Below, one piece after another: positions 50,985 through 63,413 of a DNA stretch of 64,000 nt. The DNA lies in contig JANTUC010000002.1 of the NCBI GenBank assembly GCA_026873275.1, forward strand, positions 2,232,001 through 2,296,000, written 5' to 3'. The notes below the pieces were generated by a model. That model was not told the origin of the DNA. It ran no database searches and worked only from the letters and a program-made list of their open reading frames with translations. The position numbers were made by a program, and so were the translations under genes. The stretch's first letter is position 1. Each line of letters begins with the position of its first letter. This stretch comes from Pseudopithomyces maydicus (Eukaryota; Ascomycota; Dothideomycetes; Pleosporales; Didymosphaeriaceae).

Positions 50985-52312
50985 TATCTTTTATTTAACT
51001 ATAAGCTCCCTTAGCTTAATTATTTATTTTATAGTAAAACTATACCCTAGGTGTATAGTAATAATATATTATATTAAAAGATATATTTTAATTATTTAAT
51101 TTATAGTTAAGATAACCTCTTTATAAAACTTAGTAAGAATTACTAGGTTAAAAGCACTATTCTAAAGGCTTTTAGCTATTAAATTAGCTAATTTAAAATA
51201 TTTAAAAAATTATAATAATTTTATAATTTTAGCAGCTTATATATAGGCAATATTATTTAATATACTTTTAAATATAAATAGTTAAGGTTTAGTAATTATT
51301 TTAATTTTAATATATAAGGTGGTAGGAATAGTTAATAAATAATTATTAATAGAGGTCCTATCTTATATTAAATTATATATATACTCTACTACGCAGATAT
51401 AATAATAATAAAAAAATAGTTTAGGTGTTATATAAGTATAATATTATTATACTTATATAATATCTAGCCTTTAGAGAATAGTTAAAATATTAAAGCTCTA
51501 GCACTATAAAGTAATTAAAGAGATATAATTAAATTAGTTTAATAATAATTTAGGTAGAATAAAGCGTTTTTACTTATTAATTTTTATATACTATATTTTT
51601 CTACTATCTAGTGGGGAGACACTCTTTTATTAATTATTTTTACAACGTCTAGTTAACTGACTAGACACCTTTTTACTATTCTATAAAATATTAAGCTAAT
51701 TTAATTAGATTTTTTTAATTACTTTATAGTGTTAGAGTCTTAATACTTTAATTATTTTTTAGAGACTAAATATTATATATATATAATAATACTATATTTA
51801 TATAATATTTAAGCTATTTCTTTCTTCTACTATTATTATATCTGTATAATAGAGGATATATTTAATTTAATATAAAGTAGGGCTTTTATTAATAATTACT
51901 TATTAATTATTTCTACTATTGTATATATTAAAATTTTAAATAACTATTAAACCTTAATTATTTATATTTAAAAATATATTAAATAATATTGCATATATAT
52001 AAGCTACTAAAATTATTCAATTATTATAACTTTTTAAGTATTTTGAATTAGCTAATTGAATAACTAAAGGCCTTTAAAGTAGTACTTTTAATTTAATAAT
52101 TTTTATTAAGTTTTATAGAGAGGTTATCTTAACTATAAATTAAATTATTAAAATATATTTTTTAATATAATATATTGCTATTATATATCTAGGATATGAT
52201 TTTATTATAAAATAAATAATTAAACTAAAGGAGCTTATAGCTAAATAAATAATAAATTTTTTTAAAAAGTATTTAAATTTTATAATAAAATTAATAAGTA
52301 AGGCTACTATAA
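50985..52312. repeat. Large inverted repeat: D arm, spacer M, reversed D arm
   Basis: The left arm (about 50985-51545) and right arm (about 51697-52312) are inverse complements over some 560-600 bp, with differences mainly of RIP type. The roughly 150-bp spacer is repeat M. The outer ends of both arms are missing: at the left the arm starts next to E, and at the right it is cut just before the family B element. Single arms plus M recur at 25336-26405, 23485-24474 and 36186-36680. The structure resembles a foldback element; no transposase was recognised. Confidence 0.8.
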
Positions 52313-52807
52313 TATTACGATCACGGCGGGACCAAGCAAGGCATCAAAAAAGAATTACATATAGGAAATCAACAACAAAAGGTTAGCCATATCAGGCCCC
52401 ATAGGCTGGCCAGGATAGAAGCTTATATTATCTATCACGTAACAAGGTCCGGCATAAGCAAGAGATTCTAGGGACCTTAGGAGATCTAGGGACCTTAGGG
52501 TCTAAACAGGACCTCCTAGATAAAGAAGAATAGTATATAGTTTCTAGGAATCTTTAAATAGGTTTTATTCTTTATAGTTAACTTCTTATATATCTTCGTA
52601 TACTCGCTTATAGCTAAATTAAAGCTTTTCTTTATAACTAAGAATCGTTAGCCTTTATAAAAGATAGTTATCTTACTCTTACTAGCAAGATAGGGATATT
52701 CGTATTATCTGTTACCTAACCGTTACTCGACCACTAAATACCTATAAGGCTCCTAAGAAGCCTATCTGCCCTTATACAGACTAGGTAAGTAGGAACCCCT
52801 TATAACA
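52313..52807 (+). repeat. 5' LTR, family B short-U3 type
   Basis: Starts TATTACGATCACGG (TG changed to TA) and ends CCCTTATAACA. Identical in length to the 3' LTR (58948-59442). U3 contains a direct repeat of AGGGACCTTAGG at about 52472-52505. Confidence 0.93.
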
Positions 52808-53880
52808 CTTTAACTACCTAAAGGTTTAAGTTAATATAGCAACCCTAGCAAGCTCTACTAGTTTATAGGCTCTTAGTGGAAGCACTACTTTTAGACCTAT
52901 AATAAGCCTAGCAGCGATGCTAGCAGCCTAAATTATAGAGATATAGAAACTCTATATATAAATAGCGGCCTTAATAGCTACCGCGCAAGAATAAGCGTAA
53001 GCACTACTTTAAGCCTAGGTAAGGCCTACAGTAAAGGTACCCTTTAAGATAGCTAAATACTATAATAGGGGGAAGACTGGACTTAAGATATTTTTTACTA
53101 ATATAAAATTATACTACCGCTATAACAGCGAGATTTTTAACACTAACTAGACTAAGGTCTTAGCAGCCAGAATATATATAAAGGAGAAAGCCGTCGAATA
53201 GCTTTAATCCCTTATTAATAATTACCTAGCTTACGAAGATAAACCTAATAAATAAAATAACGCTATAAAAAAGGTCTTTAACTCTTAGAATAGGTTTAAG
53301 GAATAAATCGAAATTATGTTCAGAGAAGTCGACGAGGAAAAAAAGGCTGAATAATAAATATAATGCTTTAAATAGACTAAGTCCGCTAGCGAATACTCAT
53401 TTAAGTTTAAGTAGTTACAGGCTAAAATAAACTAAAATAATGCCCCTCTCTAAGCTGCGTACTATAATAGGCTAAAAGAATCAGTCAAGGACAAACTAAT
53501 ATACCACAATTAATTAGATAACTTAGAAGAACTCATCAAATTATCTATCTAAATCAATAATTGGCTGTACGAGCGGTACCTAGAAAAGAAGGAGTTAGGA
53601 AGACTAGTGTTTAACTAGAAAGTTAATATAAAGAAAGCCCGCAACACTAATAAAAGGGATTAGAATAGAAATGTTGTTATAGCCGACAAAGCCTATAAGA
53701 AACAACAATAGAAAAAGGGTAAGCGCAACTATTAAAATAATAGACTCTCTAATAAAGAAAGACAGCAACAGTATAATAAAAAAGTCTACCTAGAATGCGG
53801 AGAGCCGAGACATTTCGTACGCAATTATATTATAAAAAATAAAATTAAAGGGAAACGATCGCAAGTAATAAAGGTATAAA
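52808..53880 (+). pseudogene. gag: gag remnant, second family B element
   Basis: Nucleocapsid end is clearest: at 53787-53832 the reading Y-L-E-C-G-E-P-R-H-F-V-R-N-Y is a CCHC zinc knuckle with first and last cysteine changed to tyrosine, both G-to-A changes. The upstream part is lysine and alanine rich. Stops at former W/Q codons. A frame on the opposite strand at 54123-54374 is an antisense shadow just downstream. Confidence 0.82.
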
Positions 53881-56800
53881 TAGCCTCTATTATAAAGGAA
53901 GATGGCGAGATCTTAGAGTCAAAACACAAGTTACTACGAAAACACCTACGCTTAACCCTATAAGAAAAGGAGATTTAGGAACAGATATTAAGGGACATCT
54001 ACTAGCTATATAGGAGCGGAATGTACTACACTAGAGATTATAACAAAAGGGTCCAAATCTGCAAAAATATATATAAATAAACGTTAGCCCTCGCGGACCG
54101 ACACCAAGGGGCGGTTAATAACCTATATAACTAAATCTGGATCTAGATCTACTATAAAAACATTAAATAGTATTAATATTATCGGGAAAAATGCAAAACC
54201 TATAATAGGATTAGGGAGGACATCCAGAAGTAACCTAGAGACCCTACCCATAAATATGTCCAGCCAGAGGACTACTAAATAGCGACGTGCTATTAATATA
54301 GCTAAGAAAACTAAAAAAAGACCTACCTTTAGAAAGGATAAATAGGATACTATAATAACACCTGCTAAGTCCACTATAAATATAAATATATAGTAGAATA
54401 ATGGCCCCAGGACCCTATCTATAGGTATACCTTAGGAGTAGGTATATATAGTACTAATTATAAAGTAAACCACGATATAGCACACTAAGACGTTACCTAC
54501 TAAAAAGATTATAAAAAGAAATACTTCACGCATTACTACATAAAAAAAGAAGACGCTGCAGACCCTTCTAATAAGGAGTACTAAGAGATAGCCTCTAATA
54601 AATATATATTAAAAGGATGTAAATGGCACGGACAAAATAATACTAAGAAGGAGGATAAACACCTCTATTAAACTAGAAGCTATTTTAACAAGCTCTACAC
54701 AGAATACAACTAAGAGTAAAACGTCGCTTACTTAAGAAGGAATCTAAAGGAATTAAATAATACTAATAGTAAGTCAGGAAACTAGTGCGCCACTAAAAAA
54801 TAAATTATACTAGTAAAAGCGCCCTTATTAAGGTTTATAAAGTAGATTAGGACGACGACTTGCACCTCAAGAAAGAAGTCACAATTAGAGGATACTAAGT
54901 AACAGCGCTTATAGACCCTAGTGCTACTAGATATCTAATCTTACCTAGAATAATAGAAAAGTATAAGCTACCCTACCAGAACAAGGCGACACCTATCTAG
55001 ATAGAGATAGTAGATAGAACGTTCTCCCAAGAATATGGCAAAGGCTGATTACGCCTCAAAACGACGCTATTACCTATTAGCCTAAATAGATTCTAGAGCC
55101 AGCACAGCTTTACTATAATAGACTTAGAAAGCCTAAAAGCAATTATCAATTATAATTAGCTATTAAAATATAATCCTATTATTAACTAGTAGAAGAAAAC
55201 AATACGCAGCTAAGAATCTACAGTTAGGGTTACTAGCGTAAGGAAGTTATAAGTACGCCCGAAGATTCAGTACACATCTTAAAGAGAGGGAATTAACAGA
55301 AGAAAGACTATATAATAGATATTACCTTATAAGATCGCGAGAATCTATAAAAAGGACTCTTAGAAAGTAGGCGTTATTTAGATATAAAGGAGTGAGCTCC
55401 AGAAGGAGGGGTAAGAAACTCTATTTATACCCTAAGAATACTAAGACTTCACAGAACTCTTTTACAAGAAAGATGGCGAAACACTTCTAAAATACTAAGA
55501 ATAGGATTACGAGATCTACCTGCAAGAAGGCATAAAGCTACACTTGAAATAACTGTAACTACTATTATAAGATTAATAAGAAGAACTAATAGAATGGCTA
55601 AAAAAGAACTTAAAGCGAAAGTTTATACAGCCTAGTAAGAGCCTAATAGCCTCTGCTATACTGTTTATACTAAAGAAGGACAGACAACTCTAACTATATA
55701 TAGATTACTAACAACTAAATAATAAAACTATTAAGAACTAATATCCATTACTACTAATAACGGAGCTTATAGATCGACTCCAGAGAGCTAAGTAGTTCAC
55801 AAAATTTAATATATAAGATGGCTTTTACCGTGTCCGTATAGCTAAAGGATATAAATAGATAACCGCGTTCCAAACACGCTATAAATTATATAAATTCATA
55901 ATTATACTAATAAGACTTATAAACGCCCCAGCAACGTTCTAAGCAGTAGTAAATAAGGCGCTATATAAATACTTAGATATATTCTACACAGTATACCTAG
56001 ACGATATATTAGTATACTCTAGAGGAACGCTTGAAGAATACGTATAGCATATATAAAAAGTATTAAAAAAGATAAAAGAATACTAGTTACTTCTATATCT
56101 AAACAAGTGTAAGTTCCACACGACGAAGACTGAGTACTTAGAATTTATTATCTTAAGAGAAGGGATCGCTATAGACCCCAAGAAGGTAACTATAGTACAA
56201 GAATAGCTATAATCTAAGTTAGTAAAAAACATCCAGTCCTTCCTAGGATTCACCAACTTCTACCGAAAGTTTATCACTAATTATTCTAAAACAACGGCAC
56301 CCTTAACAGAGATTATAAAGAAAGAAGTAGGATTTAAGTAGGAAGAGAAATAATATATAGTATTTAAAAGCTTAAAGGAGCTATTTCTCTCAGCACTCCT
56401 CCTATAAATATTTAACCTATAGAGGAAAACCTAGATTAAAATAAATATATCTAACTACGCACTAGGAGTAGTATTCACACAATAGTATAAGGATAAGAAG
56501 TAGAGACTAGTATTCTTCTATTTACGAAAATTCTCTAGAGCAGAGTTAAACTATAACATCTATAATAAAGAACTACTAGGAGTAGTAAATGCTTTTAAAT
56601 AATAGAAAACGCAGCTTATAGGAGCGCCCATAAAGATTAAGATATAGACAGACTATATGAACCTCACTAGCTTTATATTAATAAAGAAGCTCAATAGATA
56701 ATAGGTATAATAGGCGGAGTTCCTTGTGAACTTCGACTTCACAATCCACTATTATCTAAGAACCCTTAATGGGGCGGTAGATACCTTAAGTAGAAGGATT

Positions 56801-58240
56801 AACCTAATTAAAGATAAACTAGAATTATATAATATAATACTCCGAAAAGGGCACGACGGAACTCTAAAATATAACTAATCTAAAAAAGCCTAAGAAAACG
56901 AATAACTTCTAAAACTTAAAGTATAGAAAGCATTAATTAGACTAATAGACTACTAAGGATAGACTATTATAGGGATACAGGAAGCACCTAAGCTAATAAA
57001 AGAACTACATAAGTCTAGGGAATAGGAACACCCAGGCATAGAAGAAACAACGCAACACATTGTAAATAAATACGCTATCCCTAAACTTAAACAGATAGTT
57101 ACTAAGGAGATAAACAACTATTTAGCCTACTATAAAAATAAGCCTAAGAGATATAAGCCTTATAACCTCTTATAACTATTACTAGCAGTCCAACGGCCAT
57201 AGCAGAGTGTAACAATAGATTTTATAGTGAAACTCCTAAAATCGCCATAACTAGAAATAAAACGAATATGCGACACTATCGCGGTAATAGTAGACAGACT
57301 TATGAAATCCGCAAAGTTCAGGCCTATAGAAGAGTCTATAATAGTAAAGAAACTAGCTTATAAAATTAATAACGCACTATTTGCAGAGCACGGCCCACTA
57401 AAAGAACTCATTACAGACCGCAATAAGCTCTTTACGTCTAAATACTAGGATATATTCATCGCAACGCTAGAGACGAATTAAAAGCTATCAATAAGTTTCT
57501 ATCCGCAGACGGACGGACAAACGGAAAGAACTAACTAAACACTAGAATAATACCTAAGGTTCTACATTAACAAGTAATAAGATAATTAGGTGGAACTATT
57601 ACTAATAGCATAACTGGTATATAATAGAGCTAGATTAAGCACGACAGGATATTCACCGTACTATATAAACTATGAATATAAGCCGGTCGCTCATTGGGAT
57701 CCGCGAGACGTAGAAAGTATTTCTATAAGAGCCTAGAATAAAGCTTAAAAGATAAAGGAACTGTACGACACCCTCTATAAAAGAATTATAAAAAGGGCCC
57801 TTTTAGCATCCGCAAACGCAAATAAGTAAAGAATTAAGGGACTAACCTTTAAAAAGGGGGATAAAGTTTTCCTATTACAAAAAAATCTAAAAACTAAGAG
57901 ACTAAGCAAAAAACTAGACTATCTATAGATAGGACCCTTTAAAGTCGCAGAGACTAAGGGACTAGTTACAAGCAAACTACTTCTACCATAAAAAACTAAA
58001 ATACACCCTACCTTTTATAAAAATCTTTTAGAACCAGCACCTCCGGACGCTCCAATTAAGACCCAACTAGAACTAGAAGACAATAAGTACAAAGTTAAAG
58101 CCATTAAGGACCTATAAACGGATAAAGGTTAGCAACAATACCTAGTGAAGTAGAAAGGATAGTTAGAGCAGTATAACACTTAGGAACTAAAAGAAAACCT
58201 TATAAACTATAAGAAACTACTAGCAAACTTCCATTTTAAA
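53880..58240 (+). pseudogene. pol: pol remnant: protease, RT, RNase H, integrase, chromodomain (second family B element)
   Basis: Protease near 54905 reads ALIDPSAT, where relatives have ALIDSGAT. RT at about 55740-56170 with intact YLDDILVYS at 55994-56020 and FLGFTNFYRKFI after it. RNase H at about 56450-56800, with the RAELNYNIYNKELL block. Integrase at about 56980-57930, with ITDRNKLFTS and FYPQTDGQTERTN. C-terminal chromodomain at about 58080-58235: ending EQYNT*ELKENLINYKKLL, where relatives have the NTWEPxENL motif. The reading frame is followable throughout, with TAG/TAA at W and Q positions. Confidence 0.93.
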
Positions 58241-58389
58241 TAGAGGGAAGACCAATTTCGACGCAGTTATTAGGCGCTAGTACTTCAAGATCGAGGAAAT
58301 CGGCAACAAAAGTGGAAAGATTAAAAAAAGACAACTTAACTTAAAACTAGGAAGGATCAATAACTAAGGGTATAAATAGCAACAATACG

Positions 58390-58720
58390 CGAGTGCCGCT
58401 AGAAACCCTACCCTTTACCAAGTCCTTCTCTTATAACTAATCTATTATATCAGCAACCTAAAGGTTATAATAAGCATAGGAACACTCCTTCATCTCCACT
58501 TCAGCTAACTCTAGTTCTAAACAAGCTATTTCAGCACACGCCCATAAAAGAGTTAAATATTTCTACTCTTTCTTAGCTTACAATCGGGACTAGTTATCCT
58601 TAGGGATCTACAGGCTGCAATTAGTATGCACCAAAATATACCCAGTATATTACCTAGAGGCCGCGTCTATAAAACAACATAATTTTAACTTTTAATAACG
58701 CTCGCAGCTAAGCGATATCT
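58390..58720 (-). pseudogene. antisense ORF remnant between chromodomain and 3' LTR (family B)
   Basis: The minus-strand frame reads through with stops only at codons likely to have been W or Q. Segments include YTGYILVHTNCSL, SRL*AKKE*KYLTLLWA and LELELAEVEMKEC. The SRL-W-A-KKE-W pattern resembles the minus frame in family A (SRL*ARVKAK and AKKE*EEAL). The plus strand of the same stretch shows nothing protein-like. Role unknown; similar placement in two families argues that it belongs to the elements. Confidence 0.5.
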
Positions 58721-58931
58721 TAAGGCTTTAGAATTTAACTTCTAGTATATAGGCACAACGTTTCTAAATAGATAAGCAAGGAGCTTTTAGCATATTTAGA
58801 ACAGAAAGGAAAATCCAAGTTAGGATACAACCTAAGTTAGCAGGAGGGCTAGCGCACCTTTATACATTCAATAAGCGCCGACGGGCCAGCCACGCCGCAG
58901 GAGGTTAAGCCAGGGTATTAGGACAATACTC

Positions 58932-58947
58932 CTAAAAGGGGGGATAA
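58932..58947 (+). other. polypurine tract, second family B element
   Basis: AAAAGGGGGGATAA directly before the 3' LTR. Confidence 0.8.
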
Positions 58948-59442
58948 TATTATAATTACGGCAGAACCAAGCAAAGCGTCGAAAAAGAATTACACACAGG
59001 AAATTAACAACAAAAGGTCAGCTATATCGGGCCCCACAGGCTGGCTAGAATAGGAGCTTATATCATCTATTACGTAACGAGATCCAGCATAAGCAAGAGA
59101 TCCCAGGGACCTTAGAAGATCTGGGGACCTTAGGGTCTAGGCAGGACCTCCTAGACAAAGAAGAATAGTATATAGTTCCTAAGGATCTTTAAACGGGTTT
59201 TATTCTTCGTAGTTAACTTCTTATATATCTTCGCATACTCGCTTATAGCTAAATTAAAGCTCTTCTTTACAACTAAGAATTATTAGTCTTTATAAAAGAT
59301 AATTGTCTTGCTCTCACCAGCAAGATAGGGATATTCGCACTACCTATTACCTAACCGTCACTTAACCACTAAATACCCGCAAGACTCCTAAGAAGCCTAC
59401 CTACCCTTACACGAACCAGGTAAGTAGGAACCCCTTATAACA
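58948..59442 (+). repeat. 3' LTR, family B short-U3 type
   Basis: Starts TATTATAATTACGG and ends CCCCTTATAACA. 495 bp, matching 52313-52807. Confidence 0.93.
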
Positions 59443-59580
59443 TATAAGGCGCTCCTAGACCTTCACAGTGTCTCTTAACTAGACTTCTTCTTTATAAGGC
59501 TTAAGGATCTTCTTTAGATTCTAATTTAAATCTATCTTCCTCTTCTAATTATTTTTATTCTTAGTTAGTCAGTAGTAATT
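59443..59580 (+). mobile_element. Retroposon R fragment
   Basis: About 130 bp matching, in the same sense as R, the reverse complement of 21630-21765. Cut at left by the family B insertion and at right by repeat E. On its minus strand both copies give the same frame (KRKIDLN, ILKPYKEE) with TAG at tryptophan-like positions. Confidence 0.75.
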
Positions 59581-59806
59581 ATCACGGGGCGGGCCCGGCT
59601 AATCCTCAAGCCCGGCAGATCCTCGGTAATCAGAGAATCCCCGGCGATTAGATAGCAATTAGATAGCAATAGCCCCACTAGCGTAGGCTTGACACCACCT
59701 CAAATCCTCAAAGGTAGTCCTAGATAGCTCTCTATCGCAACTATCTCATATTTAGACCTAGTCAACCTGCGTCTCATACTACTTCAGATAACACCCCAAT
59801 CAAGAC
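59581..59806 (-). repeat. Short repeat E, GC-rich little-mutated copy
   Basis: Reverse complement of E at 36684 and 50703, with C and G kept where those have T and A. It therefore serves as the reference for E. Marks the left edge of the GC-richer part of the window. Confidence 0.78.
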
Positions 59807-61000
59807 CCTCACACTATAGTTACAATCGTCGCAACCGACCCGGCGGTCGCAACTACACACACAAACCAGCCTAGGTAAGCCAGAGCGGACAGCTCACAAC
59901 AAGGACTTCGTCGCCGTGCTACGCGGCCACCCAGAAGCCTTACCCCAAAAAGCCAGCAAACAGCTAGCTCGCCGACAAGACATAGACTACTCTCTCAACA
60001 ATCTTCTATATCAGACACACAACAACCCGGGTCAGTACGTACAACTCTTAAACCTAAGACGAACGGGCAAGAAGAAGGCACCAACCACTACCTTTCCAAA
60101 AAAGCGGCAAACAGAGGCCGCAGCAAAAGCCCACCTCCTCTCAAGAACTCCCCACAGTTGCGGACTGCAACCGCGGGGACCTTGTGATTAAAACACCAAA
60201 ACCTTTCGTCTACAGACGCCCAAGCACCAACAGCTTCTACAACAAGACAAAACAAGACTCATAACACGCAACGCAGCGTCCCTCACGCTACAAAAACAGC
60301 GCCAGAAGTTATAACAACAAGCTCAATATTCCAACCACCTACTTCGCCAAACCACCAAAGCCTAGACAAACAAGACCCTATCTGCGCAATCATAAGACAA
60401 GTTAAAGAGATCTACGCCCCCAGTAAATCGCTCTAGTACAATATAGTAGTTTACGCCGACTCGTTCGGCAACCGCTTTGCGTAGTTAAAAACTCTAGACC
60501 TTGCTATAATTGGCTCCATATATCTAACCATATAGGGCGACGCCTATTCAAGCAGCAGCGGCTCAATTAAAAACTAAAAGAATTAAAACCTTTAGCAAAC
60601 GGCGCTGGGTCCGTGCCGCTAGCAGCCTATATATAAAGTCGCCAGCCAGCCAGCCTCACCAACCTTATACACACCTCCCTCGCCGAGCACTCAATATCAA
60701 ATAATCGCGAGCACATTATCAGAGGATACCCAAGCTCCAACAACCTCGACTTCTCAAGCAACAAGGACGACTACCATACCACCCCACCAAACTCTAGCCC
60801 CAATCACCAAGTCCTAGACACACCCCACCTTTCCCAAGAACTGGGACACTTCACAGCCTCCAGTTCATACCGCAAGACCAGCATAGCGGGCAAACCACCC
60901 TCACAACCACCTCAGCAGCAATCACTGGCCGAAGCGCCACCTCTCAGCTCTCGCAAGGACATTCAAGGAAAAAGCCTCCGCCGCGCCTCACAAATACAAA
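59807..61000 (+). other. GC-rich region upstream of Gypsy-5 gag
   Basis: Lies in the expected 5' LTR / leader position, but no LTR copy is visible in the window to define it. One plus frame is open at about 59823-60190 (basic, LNLRRTGKKK and FPKKRQTEAAAKAH), in the same phase as gag downstream but separated by stops. Another phase reads YNIVVYADSFGNRFA near 60450. These may be a damaged N-terminal part of gag or an unrelated gene remnant; I recognise no family. Minus frames here are shadows. Confidence 0.45.
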
Positions 61001-61019
61001 CTTCCCCAAGGGCTCTAGC

Positions 61020-63413
61020 AGCGAAGTAGACAACAATAACTTAAACATAACAGTGCAATCAGGCGCCAGGCACCGATCGCCCAACCACCAAAAACCCACA
61101 CAAACACAGACGGTAACAGGAGACACACAACCCTATAAACTATCTCAGGAAACCGCCTTAACCAAGAAGGACCCACCACCACCACAAGCTGCCGGCTTCC
61201 TTAAGATTACGCAATCCACCCTACAACGTTCAAAGCGTAAGCAAAAGGACATCGCGGAACAACGCTTAAAGAAACCCAACGCACCTTCTCCAACAGGCGC
61301 CACTCAAGGACCGCTTACAACGCCATCGCCATCATCACCCCCAACTACCACTACCCAGTCACCCAAGAGCCCGCGTCCAGAGCACAACACCCTACACCAG
61401 CTCCGGCACAGTCAGCGTCAAGCGAGCCTCCACGTAGCTTACCCCAAGCTACCAAGACCACCCTCAGAAGATAAAGACAACAATAACAACCTCACACGCC
61501 AACCTCGATAGGCTAAAGTCCGCCTAACTAAGGGACGACCCCCCACATTAGTATGCGGCACCATCATTAATACTCAGCGCATCAACCAGCACACCCTAAG
61601 AACTGCCGCAGAACTCCAGAACTTAAGTACCACTAATCCGCAATACGTCTAAACACTACTACTCACAGTCACCAAAACCATAGCAGATAACTACCTGCAG
61701 CTGCAACAGGCCGCTCACAACAAGACCGCCCAAGATAACCAACTCACGCAGTTACAGAACAGCCATCGCCTATTAGAAAAGGAACTAGACAGTCAACGCA
61801 ACGCCACCAAAGAGGCGCGCACCGCTGCTGCTCAAGTAACCAACCAGGCCAAGACAATTACAGACCTACATGCGCAACTGCAGACCACAGAAACAAACAC
61901 CACAGAGGTCATTACGCAAATAAAAGCAGAGAACCTAAAAGCCACAAAGAAACTAAAACTCACCAAGAAGGAGGTAGAGCAATAGAAATCCCAAGCCAAG
62001 CTAACTAAGGACGTAGTCACCCGCACCTCATATAACTACACTATAAGCAAATAGACGCGGCAAGGAGAGGAGCTGCAAGCAACCCAGACAGAACTAGACA
62101 CAATTCAGCGCGCACTTCGTGAACAAACTCCCCAGCCTCCAGTACGCATCATGCACCCAACGGAGACCATCAACCAGTCACAATTTAAGCGACCTAGCGA
62201 TGGGCGCCCTCTCCTCCACCCTAACCATTTCAGCTCTTCGCGCAACCCTTATGCCCTGCAAAACCCCCAGGACACCCCGCAGGGCCCCCAGATCGAAATC
62301 CCTCACAACCCCAGCCAGGACCCGTCTATCGCGCAGCACCGCCTACCCTCATTCAAACCAATGCCAGCTCTAGCTGCCAACCCATACAGGCACCACTTCA
62401 AGCTCCCAGACCCGCCGAAGTACGACGGCAGCGCCAACACAGACTATAAGGAATAGCGCATTAAAATAATAAATAAGCTACAAACGTTACGCGGCAAAAC
62501 ACAAAGAATATTCTACCTCCACAGCAAGCTAGAAGGCGCTGCATAGCAGATCATTAAGCCAATATTCACAACCGCCCAGACAGTAGCTAACTTAATAGAC
62601 CCATTAAACCGCATCAAGCGCAACCGCAACAAAAAGATAGATACAGAGGCGAAGATCTAAAAGGAAAAAATGCACCAAAAACAAGAAGAGAACTTCAAGA
62701 CATAGTACATTCACTTCATAGCGGTCGCCGCCCACCTCCGCAGCCCATACCCCATACCACACAGGCAACCCGATCCATACGATGAGCTAATCGTCAACCA
62801 TACATATCAACTCCTCAACCCTAGCCTCGCAAAGCAACTTGCCACCAACAACATCAATAAAAGGAGCATAAGCAAATTCATACAGCGGGCTCAGGACATC
62901 AACCATCGCAACCAACAAAGCAACTTAGGACGGGGCACTCAAGCCGCGGCCACCACCCAGCGCGCCCCTCAGGCGACAGGAGCCACCTCTGCCCCAACCC
63001 AGACAACAGCCTCCCGCAGATCCCAGCCTACACAAGCTAACACAAGCTCCTCATCAACCAATACAAAGAAGACCTACAGCCGCAGTCGTAATAAGATTCG
63101 CAAACTCACAGCCAATAACCAGTGCTTCAACTGCGGCAGCAAGGGCCACCAGGCAAATAACACAACCGCACCATACTACAGCAAAGCGCCCACCCTTTCA
63201 AAAGACATCGAGGCGTTACATGCGATTATAACGGCCTCGTTCAACAAAGATCTAGACAATCCAGACATACTATACACGTGCTTCAGTCACGAACAGCCCA
63301 AAAAGGCACCCAAAGATACCACCGCCCACGCCCCTCACACCAACAGAGACACCACCTAGATGGCCGACGGTAAGGACGCCAAGGACAAACACATCCAGCG
63401 GGGTTTTCAATAG
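61020..63413 (+). pseudogene. gag: gag of Gypsy-5, lightly mutated
   Basis: One phase continues across the whole stretch, interrupted only by single TAG/TAA codons (e.g. 61509, 62454) at W- or Q-like positions. Order: a proline/threonine/serine-rich N part (61050-61500); a coiled-coil region rich in Q, A, E, K (about 61590-62130); the gag core from about 62395 (HFKLPDPPKYDGS, then DYKE*RIKIINKLQTLRG and FYLHSKLEGAA*Q); a basic S/T/Q-rich linker; and a zinc knuckle at 63123-63164 (C-F-N-C-G-S-K-G-H then T where the last C should be). Ends at TAG 63411. The start codon is not certain. Confidence 0.85.

Larger units (their letters stand above)
52313..59442 (+). mobile_element. Family B chromovirus, full length, better preserved copy, TSD TATAA
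   Basis: LTRs of 495 bp at each end, flanked by TATAA on both sides (52308-52312 and 59443-59447). Internal region holds gag, protease, RT, RNase H, integrase and chromodomain, then a 700-bp stretch with a minus-strand frame. The LTRs share R-U5 with the long-U3 family B LTRs but carry a different, shorter U3. RT keeps an intact YLDD. Still non-functional because of many stops. Confidence 0.95.

Noticed and set aside
54123..54374. Minus-strand hydrophobic frame of 83 codons that resembles a membrane protein
   Set aside because: Antisense to the gag-pol linker of the second family B element. The equivalent stretch in the first copy has no such frame.
60944..62026. Minus-strand frames of 60 and 64 codons (60944-61126 and 61832-62026)
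   Set aside because: Antisense to the long gag phase of Gypsy-5, where the plus strand shows coiled-coil and zinc-knuckle features.
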